Part shown: piece after piece, positions 8,028 through 18,295 of the stretch
Layout: the number at the start of each line of letters is the position of its first letter
How positions within the stretch are numbered: the stretch's first letter is position 1
Virus record (IMG/VR): IMGVR_UViG_3300009124_000012
Span: 1-62,222 of that record
Origin: a virus
Strand: one strand, 5' to 3'
Length of the DNA stretch: 62,222 bases
Position numbers and translations under genes: made by a program
The notes under the pieces: model-generated
Database searches by the model: none
Told to the model about the DNA's origin: nothing
The model's input: the letters and a program-made list of their open reading frames with translations, nothing else

Positions 8028-8567
8028 TCAACCTAGATTTAGTGTGGGAACAATAACGATTCTTCTGCTACCATTTGATGGATCAGTTTGAACATAATAT
8101 GCTAACATGTTCAAAGTATTTCCAGAAAATGATGGAGCAGTTGCTTCACCAAAGACATATGTTGATCCTGCAAAGTTCAAGTTTGAAGAAGATCCTAGTC
8201 TAACCATAATAATACCAGACTTTCCATCGTGCTGGTTACTTGGAGATCCTAAAGTATAGGTATTACTATTAGGAACGTTTACATAAAAGTTTTGACCAGT
8301 ATTTAAGTTCCATGTAATTGTGCTACCACTCAGGGAGTTGTTCATATTTACTGGTTCTGCATATGCAGCAATAACTCTAGTTTTTGCTTCTAAAGTTACT
8401 AGATCGCTTGCATCATCAAATGCAATCATGTTCGTTCCGCCAGAATCCTGCAGTCCTACAGTTCTGATAGGATTGTTTTGGGACCTAAGAGTAGCCCCAG
8501 AAGCAATATCAAGAATATAAGATGCTGAAGATGGTCCTGCTAGACTACCTACTGTGAGTGTACTCAT
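8028..8567 (-). CDS. virion structural / tail-fibre-associated protein
   Basis: A 179-residue beta-rich protein. It opens with STLTVGSLAGPSSASYILDI, typical of cyanophage fibre proteins, and has no enzymatic motif. The middle (GSTITWNLNTGQNFYVNVPNSNTYTL) is the pattern of a small beta sandwich seen at the ends of marine phage fibres. A CTAAATA late promoter lies at 8590-8596. Position between the giant fibre and the glycine-rich adhesin suggests a connector or fibre-tip part. Confidence 0.65.
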   Translation of the reverse strand: MSTLTVGSLAGPSSASYILDIASGATLRSQNNPIRTVGLQDSGGTNMIAFDDASDLVTLEAKTRVIAAYAEPVNMNNSLSGSTITWNLNTGQNFYVNVPNSNTYTLGSPSNQHDGKSGIIMVRLGSSSNLNFAGSTYVFGEATAPSFSGNTLNMLAYYVQTDPSNGSRRIVIVPTLNLG

Positions 8568-8589
8568 TTTTTTACAATCTCTTTTTTAC

Positions 8590-8596
8590 TATTTAG
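8590..8596 (-). promoter_or_regulatory. late promoter candidate CTAAATA
   Basis: CTAAATA on the minus strand, 23 bases upstream of the ATG at 8567 and just downstream of the stop of the 3044-residue gene. It suits a separate late transcript for the last two fibre-tip genes. Confidence 0.5.
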
Positions 8597-8598
8597 TA

Positions 8599-11500
8599 TC
8601 AAATAATAGTCCAACTTCCGCCAGGTTCAATTGTAACCGAATTTCCACTAGCGATCGTAAGAGGACCATTACTACTTGCAGATGTTCCAGCAGGAATTGT
8701 GACATTCTCTGTAAGGACGTTTCTGGTAACTTTGATGATGCCGTAAGTATCTAACCAAAGTGGATCACCGTTTACACGTTGAACACCTGATATGTTGATG
8801 TCTCCACCAACATCAAGAGTATATAGAACATTAGATGTGTTGATACCTACTTTAGAAATTCTGTAGATATCCGAACCAGATTTAGTCCAGTTAGAACTTG
8901 TTAGAGTTTGACCGCCCTGGGTAATGGTTCCCGTAAAGTTGACATCACCATTAACATCCAAAGTATATTGTGGATTGTTGGTATTGATACCAACACGGTT
9001 ATTAGAACCATCGATTGCAATTGCAGATGTTCCGTTCCAAGTTGTTCCACCACCAGTAGTGGATCCCTGAATAGTGAACAAATTATTAGCAACGAGTTGG
9101 TTACCAATTCTGAAGTTTCTATAGTTTGAAGAACCAAGGAATACCAGTGGAGCACCAGAGTTATCACCAGCACTATCAATTGTGACGCTATTCTGTACTG
9201 TTAGAGTATCAGAAACATATGCCTGACCAGAAACATATAGTTCATATGTTCCAGGGTTCTCTGTATTGATACCAAGACGACCATCACCAGTGATGATCAT
9301 ATTAGTCCTTAGTGTTCCATTATTAGTCATTCTGAAGCGGAACGATGTGTTCGCTTCATCGTCATCACCAAAGTCTGTATCGTTTACAGTGACTGCTTCG
9401 ATATAACCTTCGTTGGCAGCATTGTTTCCATCCTGGTTTTTGAACATGATGGAAGCACCACCAGGAGCAGTTCCAAAATCAGATCTAGTAGTTTCAAGGC
9501 GGAGTAGTGCTGGAATATCACCAGTTGATACGTTTGGACTGTAGATATGTAATTTAGATCCACTGTTTGGTCCTGTGGTTCCAATACCAACGTTATTTGC
9601 AGATGCATCAACAAACAGTGTTCCACTATCAACATTCAGGTCATCCGTCATGGTGACAACACCTGTCAGACCTGTAGTTCCCGCAACAGTTAGATTTGAA
9701 CTACCACCAGTAATTGCTAGCGAACCAGTCATGGTATCGCCAGACTTCAGTACGTTTGCTGTTGCGGCACCAGATAGAGAAGCGGTGATTGTTCCAGCAG
9801 AGAAGTCTCCGCTAGAATCTCTTTGTACAGCAGCATTTGGTGTGTTTGCACTTGCAAACGAAATGTTACCTGCGTTCCAAATAATATTGTTGTTGACGGT
9901 CAAAGAATTAGGACCGCTAACAATAACATTCAATCCACCACTTCCATCAGAAGCATTACCACCACTTGCTATAATTGCAGCGTTGTAGTTAGATGCTGCT
10001 AGAGCACTGGATCTGAAGTAAATTGCAGGATCGGTTGCAACACCATTGTTTCTACCGAGGATCATCCTTGCAGTTCCACCTGCAGCACTCTCAATCTTCG
10101 CTACCTGATATGTACCAGCAACATCTAACCAGTAATCATCAAATAGAACGCTAACAGCAGTAGTACCAACTCTTACCGCACCACCCTGTGCAGTAAATCC
10201 ACCTGAAGTTAGAACAACGTTCAGGATAGTGTAGTCTTCTGTATTGTCTGTAACATTATTAACAGTAACAGAGTTAATTGTTAGGTTACCAACGTTCTGA
10301 TCAAGAGAGTTATATAGGTTGATGCTTGAGGTTGCTAGGAATGGAGCGGTGGTTAGTGTTTGACCAGAAATATAGATGTTATAAACTGGTTGACCACTGA
10401 TCTCTCTAACGGTAATAGAATCTTCAAACTGCTTAGATTCCTGGAAGTTTGGTAGGTGGTTCTGAGAAATAGTTCCAAAGTTAATGTTTAAAGCATTTCT
10501 GTACCAAGTTCCTTGGCGACCATCTAATCTATCAGCGTCTAGTCCAGAACCAGCTCCGTGGTTGTTTGTAGACCAGACTTCATGCCAACTTCCGAAGGAA
10601 GATACACCAGATCCAGAACCACGGATGTACATATTGTTATCATCCGCAAATGCCAACTGGCGTACACCACCATAACTTCCATCGGTACTAGCACCACCAT
10701 TTCTTAGTGTTAGGACTAAGTGCTTACTACCAGCGACGTTTAGACCGTCAGCAGTGTTGTCTCTAGTTGCAGACGTAGTACCTTCAGCAAAATCACTAGG
10801 AACAGGACTGCTACCAGAGTTTGTGGTTAGTGTTGTAAGTCTATCTGCACCACCCTCTGCAGTACCAGTAATAGAAATTCTGTATGTTCCAGAAAGTCTA
10901 TCTACAGGAACTGTACCTGCATTTAGGTTTGTAGCATTGAGGTAGTATGCACCTTCCTCGTTATCTAGTTTGTCTGCATCTAGTCCAGAACCAGAACCAG
11001 TTTTCAGTTCAACAGAACCATCACCATCAACACCAATGTTGAACTGATTTTTCTTAAATCTTGCAATACCACTCTTACCATAAGGGTTGGTGCTATCAGT
11101 AACTTGGTCAACTCTTCTGATATCAAGACCAACATTTGCATAATACTTAGGTGTAGTGTTGATCTTGACTAGCAAGTTGACATTGCTGCTTCCCGTTGGC
11201 AGAGCAACAGGAGCGGATGTAACAGCAAAGTCTTGAACATATCCAGAACCAGTGTTAGTTACTTCAACATCGGTGATTGTTCCACCAGTGATTGTGAAGT
11301 TTGCGAATAGATCGTTTCCACTTCCACCTTGAATTTGAACATTATAGAATTGTCCGTCACTAGCAAAACCAGTACCACCATTCTGAACAACAATTTCTGA
11401 AACGAAAGCACCTTGTGTCTGATTACTATCAAATAGCAATGGAGATACAGGTCTTCCAAATTCAATAACTGTTCCTGATGGAACAGCAGCAGTAAGAGGA

Positions 11501-14500
11501 TTACTGATAGAAACAGAAGTTATACCTCCCGCTGTTGTAACACCAGTGACAGTAGTGTTTGCTGGAATACCTGCAACATTATTGACAACATCATGACCGA
11601 TGAGTGGATTGCCAGTCGTATCGAAGCGTAGAACTTGGTCACTAGAAGAAGCAGCAGAGTTTGTAATTTCAAAGTATCTCTCTTCAGTACCTTTGATTGA
11701 CTGTACTGCAGGAGCATATGTAGTATCTCCTCTCAAGAAAGTAAAGGAGTTTGCTGATCCTGTACCAAGCAAGGAAGAACTAATAACGTTTCCTGCCGTT
11801 GCAGTCAGGTCGTTAATGTTAATGCTCTGTGCAGTAAGAGAAATCCAGTTACCATCATCATTTGCTGAAGTATTGATTACTCTTGTTAATGTAACTGTTA
11901 CTGAAGGAACATCACTGGATTGTACAGTGTCAGTATCTTCAATCTTGACATTGTTAACGATGTCGCCATATACTCTACTTTCAATTAGAGCACTAGCAAC
12001 TGCCTGAGTACCACCTGTACCAGGAGCAGAGATATTAACTGTTGGTTGTGTGGTGTAACCTTTACCACCGACATATCCACCAAAGTCTGTTAGAACAATG
12101 GTTGTGATTTGACCATTAGCAATGGTAGCCACAGCGTTTGCAGCAACAGAACCTGCACCAGGGTTACCACCAGTAATAGTGATTGTTGGTGGAGATTGAT
12201 ATCCAGCACCAGGGTTTGAAATGTTGATTTGATAAACAACACCTTTTCTGTGCTCTGTAACTTGTAGTTGACCACTAGTTCCACTACCAGTTACAATATC
12301 ATTGACATTGAAGTCTGTTGTAGTGTCAGTAGCATATGCTAGGAACAAACTATCGTTATCATTGTTTAGAATGAATGATGTTTGTGTATCCTGTTGGATT
12401 GCAATATCACCAGCAAGTGCTCCTTCTAGTGCCAGTCTTTCTGTCTGGTCTGCTACGGTGTAAACGTCAAATGGTCTTAGTGCTGGGATCTGGTCAATAG
12501 AAATCTTACCACTATCGGTAAGTTCGACTAGAGATCTAGGAACAGCGTTTGTGGAGTATGGTTTGTTGATGTATTGACCTAAGTTGTTAGTGATGTAATC
12601 TCTAACTGCTTTCTGTGTAGGTAGTTTTTCATCGGTAGCAAATGCTCCACCCAAAGTAGCAGAAGCATCGAAACCAGTAACAACAACGTCACCACCTTTC
12701 AGTTTCAAGAATTCAACTTCGGAGATTTCAACAGTACCTGTAAAGGTAATAGCACCAGTTCTGTTTTCGATCTTAGCGAATGTACCAACCTTGAAGTCAC
12801 CAAGTTCATCAGTACCAGAGACGTAAACACGACCATATGACTGAGAAACTTGCTCGTTAGCTTCGATCTTAGTACCACCGTTTTCTGGTAGTGCATTATA
12901 GTCTGTACCAGCACCAGCAAATTCCCAAGTGTGGGAAGAAGAGTTAACAATAGATGGTCTGTGTAGATTGATTACTTTACCGCTAAGTTCTGCTGTAGAA
13001 ATTGGAGCAGATTGACCATCCGATTTTCTGGTCAATAGCATTTGAGCATTGACCGTTACTGTTGCAGTAAATGGAGCACTAACGGATACACTATTTGGAT
13101 CAACAGATTCGATGAAGTATTCGATGTCTGAGTTGGTGTTATCATATTCTGGGAGTTTGATAACATAATGCTCAAGAGGTGGTCTTCCCAATCCAGAAAT
13201 CGTGAAGATTGTGAGACCAGTTGGAGTAGAACTTACATTAGAGATAGAACCAACGTCAAAATCATATGGATCTTTTCTGAAACCAGTTGCTCTTAGAGCA
13301 TAGATACCAAAGTTTGTAGCGGAGTTTGTGATGGATGCATAACCACCAGTTTCTGATAGAACACCATCAGCACAGAAGATAACAAAGACTGAAACCAACT
13401 GGGTGTAACCATCGTTGATAACTCTGTATCCAGTACCATTGAACGAGACAATCGTGAATGCCGATGCAACCATCGACTTACCCTGGTTGGGGAACGACGC
13501 TCTAGGTGGTCCTGATGGGTTTGCGGGATCTTCTTCTAGACCTGCTTTTGGAGAGTTTGGTGTTTGGATCTTGTCTCCATCAACTTCACAACCACTACCA
13601 CCAGCAAATGAGATGATAGAAGAGTTCTGAATATATGGCGATGCTTCAATAATTGGAAGATCGTCATAGAATGCTCGTGGAGTAATGAAGTTTCCACCAT
13701 TATCAGAAATAACACCATCTGGATAGGTAGGTTCGATTACCTTAAGTGTTCCATACGTCTTGACAGTTGCACCTGGAGCAATTGTTCCATCAAGAATGTC
13801 CTCAAAGAGAGCAAATGATGTTGTGATAGTAGAAGCAACGTTTGCACAGAGAGGTGTGGTTGCATATAGAGCAATATTCCAATCTACAAACTGAGGAACG
13901 TCGGAGTTGGCAACAGTTACAGGATCGTAGATAAGAACTGTTGCACCTGCAAGCGCACTTACAAATGTATGTGCTACACCAGTAGCAGATCCTGCGTCTC
14001 CAACATTAGTGGTGATTGTGGTTATTCCGCCAGAAGAAACAACGCTTGAAATGGGAAGGCTCTTACCATAGTTTCTATCACGATCAGTTGGACTTGCAAG
14101 GTTTCCACCACCGTTAGATGCACATGAGAATGTTAGTGCTCCTTCTTGGAAAGCAATTCTATCGGTATTAGTGATTGGTGTTGCTGGATCTGGGAAACTA
14201 ACAGATAGAGCACCAGTCGTAGAATCGTAAGTTGCGTTTGTTGGTGTTACACCAACTGCAGTTCCATCTGTCCAGTTTCTGATTGCTTGAATAGCTAGAT
14301 CTCTTGCTTTTTCATATGCAAAGATTGTTGCAGCAAGTTCGGATTGAGGAATACCTGTAAGTTGGTTTCCAGTAAAATAAGTCTCAGCATTGGTGACAAT
14401 ACCAGCATTTCCGCCAAGAACCAAGTCTCTTCTAAGACCTCTTAGTACGTACTTAACGTCCCTCTTACACTTAAATCTATTTTGATCATTCAGTCCTAAA

Positions 14501-17500
14501 GATGGATATTGTGCCTCTGCGAGTAACAGTGCTTCATCAGCAATAACTTCAATGTTTCTTGCAATCAAATACGCAGCATCTAGATACGTACCTGTTGCAT
14601 CATTTGTGAGAACATCAGCAAAGGTGTAAGCAAGGGTATCGATAGCAGATACTACGTCAGCACAAACCGATCCATCAGAAGCGGTGCCATCTGCATTTTG
14701 AGTTGCAGTGGATGTGATAATTGTACTATCAGTAAATAGTGGGATACTAGAATACTTAGGTACATACGTTGGATTTTGTACTGTTCCGTCACCAGTAATC
14801 CAATTACGTACTGCAAAAATTGCAAGTTGTCTTGCTAGTTCATATGCACGAACAGTTTCAGCAATTTGATTGTCAACATAACCAATTTGTGTTGCTTCTA
14901 CATAACGTTCTGCTGCTTCGATGACATTATAGTTGCCACCAAATTCAAGGTCCATGATGATGGCATTTAAATAGTGCTTAACATCTCTGTAGCACTTCTC
15001 GTCGCCATTGGGGATGTTAAATCCAGGATAGATTTTTTGTCCCTGAGTGCAAGAAACTACGAGACCTTCAACCTTGACGGTATCTCCATCAGTGAGACCA
15101 GGGTTTGTTGCCGTAGTAATTGTGCCAACACCAGTTACATTGTTGTATGTAAGACCGTTTACAACGTAATCAGTTCCATTAAATGTAACTGTACCACCAT
15201 TTACATACGTGTGAACAAAATCATTTGGAGTTGTGTAAATATCAAATGCATTATTTGCACCATTTACATTTGAAACAGTGAAATACTTTTGTGCGAATTC
15301 ATCATTAATCTGCTTGACAACTTCATCAGCAATAAAATCTGTGTTATTTCTGATGAGATTACAAGCATCTTGGAAACGTCTCTCAACAGGTTGTGACAGA
15401 CTAAACTTGTTGGGAGAGTTTAGCAAGGTCATAGTTACATGCTTAGTGTAACCAACTGCTGTTACTCCAGTGGGTTCAGATGTTCCTGTAAAGGTAGGAA
15501 TTTTCTTTGGAATTACAAATCTTCTAGATCTACCATCATCATCTCTAATGATTTTATAAATCCTTTGCTTACCGTTTAAAGGACTTAAGTTTCCAGTAAG
15601 ACCTGAGATGGTAATTTCTTCTCCCTCTTTGAATTCATGGAAACCTGTTCTACCAGGGAGAAGCGTGCTAGTGTAGAAAACAATACCACCGAGATCTTCA
15701 CTGTTTCCATAAAGATCAGACTGAAAACCATCAGTGAATGTTCCTTGAAGAGAACCGTCAACTTCAGTAATAGAGTAACTTAGTGTTGGAGTTTCGTAAT
15801 GAGAAGTAACTTCACCTTCTGCTCTAATAGAAACTACCTTGCCAGTAGTAAATTCGTAGATTGCTGCTGCATATACAACTGCATTTGTTTCTGCACGTAC
15901 AAAAGTATGTGTAGAAAGGTCTGTAGAAGTTCCAACTTGAATTTCAAATGTATTTGTGGTAACATTTGAAATACCTAACCATACATCATATGCAGGGTCT
16001 GTATTTCTTGGATATGCGTGCTCTGTAGCGTTGTTATCTAAACTACAAGTGAATACTAAAGATTCTTTTGCAAGTTTGATCTTATCTCCATTAGCAAATC
16101 CATGATTATTGATGGTGATTACAGATACACCTGTTGCTGGATCATACGTTGCATTTGTTGGAGTAAAGTACGTAGGAACGTAGTAATCTACAGGTTCAAC
16201 GTCATTAAAAGCATCTTGAGTTTTTACTAATGCTTCTAATGTACCAGATTGATATGCAGTAGTTCCTGTAGTAGTATCAAATACCACACTGGTAACTGTA
16301 CCTCTAGCAAAACTGTTTGTTCCAAAAAGATCTAATCCTGCTACAAGAGCAGATAATCCCGTGTTTGATGAGAATGGAACACTAACTTTGTTTTGACCTT
16401 TGAACTGATATCCAATTGGGAAGTCGCGTTCAAAATCTCCACCAGAATTTGGATCGTAATAAATTCTTTGCTTGTCATCAAATACAACAGCATAGTTCCA
16501 AGTAAATTGTGGATCGCCATTGTTATCAACTTCATCTCGGAAAGTAATACCAAAAATATAGTTTTTATCAGCAACCTTGAACATATGCTTGTTAGCATTT
16601 TTAGGTCTGATAATTACTAGACGAAGGTTGTCACCAACAATCGAACAATCTGGTGGAATTGAGATTGGGTTATCTTCTCGATATTCACCACCCGCAATGA
16701 TAACAGTTTCTTTTACGCCAACTGTTGCTTGTGCAAGTTGACATGCCCTTTTAATAGATCTTACAGGAGCAACTGCAGAACGACCATCATTATCATCACT
16801 ACCAATAGTTTCGGAAACGTAAATACGACCACCAACGTCATTCGTTGCTAGGTTGAGGACGTATTCCGTGGTAGCAATCTTGTCTGATCTATCACCTTGT
16901 AGAGGAGTGATAGAACGAGGGAAGATACCAGATTCTCCAGATGTACCGTAGAAACTTTCTGTTGGTCTATCTACTCGGAAACCAATATGCTTGAACTGGA
17001 CCCCACCGTTGGTAACAATACCATCAGTATGTGTTGGAGGGACGCTACTGGTAGTACCAGTGTTTAGTGCTTGGTATACATTATCTAGATAGTAACGATA
17101 TGGAGTTCCATCGTCAACATTGACGATTACGTTTCCAACAAATTCTGTGCCCGTATTGTTTGCAAATGTCTTGAGGTTTGGAGCCCTCATGTTGACATCA
17201 GGGGTCACAAAGTTATCAATATCTAGGTTTAAAACCCTAGCAGTATCAGAAATGATAGATGTTGAGGTTCTTACAGCACCATTAACGTCAAGTTCGTACT
17301 CAACCGTATCAAGTAATGCTTCAGCCGAAGCACCAACACCATTGTCTCCTTGTTGTGCAGTGATAGTTACAGTTGGAGGGTTATCATAACCACTTCCAGG
17401 TTCATCAACAATAATGAATGTAACTTGTCCTGTAAGTTGGTTGATGACAGATGATGCTAATGCCTGAACACCATCTGATCTATTAGGAGCACTAAGTGTT

Positions 17501-17733
17501 ACTGATGGTTCTGTTGCATAAAGAGAACCGCCTGCAGTAACATTAATTTTTTCTACTCTTTCTCCAGTTCGGTTAACACCAACCCTAGGTAAGTTAGTGT
17601 CCGAAAGTTGCATCCTAAGAACTTCTTTCTGGTTGGAACCCTGACCCGACCTTACAGTAAATTCTGTAGTTCCTACTACCTTAGGGGTAGTACCCTGAAT
17701 AGTTTGTTTATCCGAATTAAACTGTAAACTCAT
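8599..17733 (-). CDS. giant tail fibre protein (3044 residues)
   Basis: A 3044-residue virion protein. Near the N-terminus are GxGY-PTVTI beta repeats. A segment at ~300-390 (RIYVSETIGSDDNDGRSA, then IKRACQLA and YREDNPISIPPDCSIVG) has the look of a pectate-lyase-type right-handed beta helix. Two copies of a helical module with CxRDVKxxL...DL..GGN lie at ~911-984 and ~1085-1156. More GxGY repeats follow. The C-terminal third holds repeats of GIGTTGPNSGSKLHIYS and VGINTNNPQYTLDVNGD type, usual in trimeric fibre shafts. No chaperone autoprotease motif was seen. AAGGAG lies 10 bases before the ATG. It probably forms the long or side fibre that contacts the host. Confidence 0.8.
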   Translation of the reverse strand: MSLQFNSDKQTIQGTTPKVVGTTEFTVRSGQGSNQKEVLRMQLSDTNLPRVGVNRTGERVEKINVTAGGSLYATEPSVTLSAPNRSDGVQALASSVINQLTGQVTFIIVDEPGSGYDNPPTVTITAQQGDNGVGASAEALLDTVEYELDVNGAVRTSTSIISDTARVLNLDIDNFVTPDVNMRAPNLKTFANNTGTEFVGNVIVNVDDGTPYRYYLDNVYQALNTGTTSSVPPTHTDGIVTNGGVQFKHIGFRVDRPTESFYGTSGESGIFPRSITPLQGDRSDKIATTEYVLNLATNDVGGRIYVSETIGSDDNDGRSAVAPVRSIKRACQLAQATVGVKETVIIAGGEYREDNPISIPPDCSIVGDNLRLVIIRPKNANKHMFKVADKNYIFGITFRDEVDNNGDPQFTWNYAVVFDDKQRIYYDPNSGGDFERDFPIGYQFKGQNKVSVPFSSNTGLSALVAGLDLFGTNSFARGTVTSVVFDTTTGTTAYQSGTLEALVKTQDAFNDVEPVDYYVPTYFTPTNATYDPATGVSVITINNHGFANGDKIKLAKESLVFTCSLDNNATEHAYPRNTDPAYDVWLGISNVTTNTFEIQVGTSTDLSTHTFVRAETNAVVYAAAIYEFTTGKVVSIRAEGEVTSHYETPTLSYSITEVDGSLQGTFTDGFQSDLYGNSEDLGGIVFYTSTLLPGRTGFHEFKEGEEITISGLTGNLSPLNGKQRIYKIIRDDDGRSRRFVIPKKIPTFTGTSEPTGVTAVGYTKHVTMTLLNSPNKFSLSQPVERRFQDACNLIRNNTDFIADEVVKQINDEFAQKYFTVSNVNGANNAFDIYTTPNDFVHTYVNGGTVTFNGTDYVVNGLTYNNVTGVGTITTATNPGLTDGDTVKVEGLVVSCTQGQKIYPGFNIPNGDEKCYRDVKHYLNAIIMDLEFGGNYNVIEAAERYVEATQIGYVDNQIAETVRAYELARQLAIFAVRNWITGDGTVQNPTYVPKYSSIPLFTDSTIITSTATQNADGTASDGSVCADVVSAIDTLAYTFADVLTNDATGTYLDAAYLIARNIEVIADEALLLAEAQYPSLGLNDQNRFKCKRDVKYVLRGLRRDLVLGGNAGIVTNAETYFTGNQLTGIPQSELAATIFAYEKARDLAIQAIRNWTDGTAVGVTPTNATYDSTTGALSVSFPDPATPITNTDRIAFQEGALTFSCASNGGGNLASPTDRDRNYGKSLPISSVVSSGGITTITTNVGDAGSATGVAHTFVSALAGATVLIYDPVTVANSDVPQFVDWNIALYATTPLCANVASTITTSFALFEDILDGTIAPGATVKTYGTLKVIEPTYPDGVISDNGGNFITPRAFYDDLPIIEASPYIQNSSIISFAGGSGCEVDGDKIQTPNSPKAGLEEDPANPSGPPRASFPNQGKSMVASAFTIVSFNGTGYRVINDGYTQLVSVFVIFCADGVLSETGGYASITNSATNFGIYALRATGFRKDPYDFDVGSISNVSSTPTGLTIFTISGLGRPPLEHYVIKLPEYDNTNSDIEYFIESVDPNSVSVSAPFTATVTVNAQMLLTRKSDGQSAPISTAELSGKVINLHRPSIVNSSSHTWEFAGAGTDYNALPENGGTKIEANEQVSQSYGRVYVSGTDELGDFKVGTFAKIENRTGAITFTGTVEISEVEFLKLKGGDVVVTGFDASATLGGAFATDEKLPTQKAVRDYITNNLGQYINKPYSTNAVPRSLVELTDSGKISIDQIPALRPFDVYTVADQTERLALEGALAGDIAIQQDTQTSFILNNDNDSLFLAYATDTTTDFNVNDIVTGSGTSGQLQVTEHRKGVVYQINISNPGAGYQSPPTITITGGNPGAGSVAANAVATIANGQITTIVLTDFGGYVGGKGYTTQPTVNISAPGTGGTQAVASALIESRVYGDIVNNVKIEDTDTVQSSDVPSVTVTLTRVINTSANDDGNWISLTAQSININDLTATAGNVISSSLLGTGSANSFTFLRGDTTYAPAVQSIKGTEERYFEITNSAASSSDQVLRFDTTGNPLIGHDVVNNVAGIPANTTVTGVTTAGGITSVSISNPLTAAVPSGTVIEFGRPVSPLLFDSNQTQGAFVSEIVVQNGGTGFASDGQFYNVQIQGGSGNDLFANFTITGGTITDVEVTNTGSGYVQDFAVTSAPVALPTGSSNVNLLVKINTTPKYYANVGLDIRRVDQVTDSTNPYGKSGIARFKKNQFNIGVDGDGSVELKTGSGSGLDADKLDNEEGAYYLNATNLNAGTVPVDRLSGTYRISITGTAEGGADRLTTLTTNSGSSPVPSDFAEGTTSATRDNTADGLNVAGSKHLVLTLRNGGASTDGSYGGVRQLAFADDNNMYIRGSGSGVSSFGSWHEVWSTNNHGAGSGLDADRLDGRQGTWYRNALNINFGTISQNHLPNFQESKQFEDSITVREISGQPVYNIYISGQTLTTAPFLATSSINLYNSLDQNVGNLTINSVTVNNVTDNTEDYTILNVVLTSGGFTAQGGAVRVGTTAVSVLFDDYWLDVAGTYQVAKIESAAGGTARMILGRNNGVATDPAIYFRSSALAASNYNAAIIASGGNASDGSGGLNVIVSGPNSLTVNNNIIWNAGNISFASANTPNAAVQRDSSGDFSAGTITASLSGAATANVLKSGDTMTGSLAITGGSSNLTVAGTTGLTGVVTMTDDLNVDSGTLFVDASANNVGIGTTGPNSGSKLHIYSPNVSTGDIPALLRLETTRSDFGTAPGGASIMFKNQDGNNAANEGYIEAVTVNDTDFGDDDEANTSFRFRMTNNGTLRTNMIITGDGRLGINTENPGTYELYVSGQAYVSDTLTVQNSVTIDSAGDNSGAPLVFLGSSNYRNFRIGNQLVANNLFTIQGSTTGGGTTWNGTSAIAIDGSNNRVGINTNNPQYTLDVNGDVNFTGTITQGGQTLTSSNWTKSGSDIYRISKVGINTSNVLYTLDVGGDINISGVQRVNGDPLWLDTYGIIKVTRNVLTENVTIPAGTSASSNGPLTIASGNSVTIEPGGSWTII

Positions 17734-17772
17734 CTCGGGAGAGCTCCTTGAATATTCTTATATTTCTATACT

Positions 17773-17784
17773 TTTATTTATTTA
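17773..17784 (-). promoter_or_regulatory. late promoter candidate TAAATAAATA
   Basis: TAAATAAATA on the minus strand, about 40 bases upstream of the ATG at 17733, with a good AAGGAG ribosome site in between. It overlaps the gap after the upstream stop codon. Confidence 0.5.
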
Positions 17785-18294
17785 CTAAGCGTAGGCAACT
17801 GTAGTAATTGTGGTATGTGCAATCCAAGTTACAGTCTGTACTCCGCCAGATTTAGTAGCACTATAACTAAATTTATTTACATCTCCAGCATCATATGGTT
17901 CAATCGACCAAGTTTGCGCTGCGGGAATTGTATCCTTAATAATAGTATTCAAACTGGATAAAGCACTAACATTTCCTGCTCCATCAACATATACAGCAGT
18001 TTCAATCTTAATAACATACTGCCCAGAACCAGAATTATCATCTGCAGCAACAATTTGTGCTGTGACAAAATTCATCGTATTATTTTGTAGAGTAATCAAT
18101 TCTGTACCATCAAGAGTTAGAACCTCGGTGTTGGATCCTCTCAAGATGTAAACTCTAGTGAAACCATCCGTGTGGTTTCTATTTTGAACGTGGAGAGTAT
18201 TTACGTTCTGAACATCACGTTGATCACTGATAACATTTACATCATCAATTGAAAATCCACCTGTTGAACTAAAATCTTTGTTTGTTACTGCCAT
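17785..18294 (-). CDS. virion structural protein, unknown
   Basis: A 169-residue beta-rich protein between two giant fibre genes. It starts AVTNKDFSSTGGFSIDDVNV and has alternating strands with few charged residues, as expected of a virion protein. No motif identifies a function. It starts one base after the end of the 1635-residue gene, so the two are one transcript. It may be a fibre connector. Confidence 0.6.
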   Translation of the reverse strand: MAVTNKDFSSTGGFSIDDVNVISDQRDVQNVNTLHVQNRNHTDGFTRVYILRGSNTEVLTLDGTELITLQNNTMNFVTAQIVAADDNSGSGQYVIKIETAVYVDGAGNVSALSSLNTIIKDTIPAAQTWSIEPYDAGDVNKFSYSATKSGGVQTVTWIAHTTITTVAYA

Positions 18295-18295
18295 T

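Noticed and set aside
9575-9988. Plus-strand 137-residue frame opposite the giant fibre
   Set aside because: Low-complexity Pro/Val-rich product antisense to a repeated fibre region, without signals.
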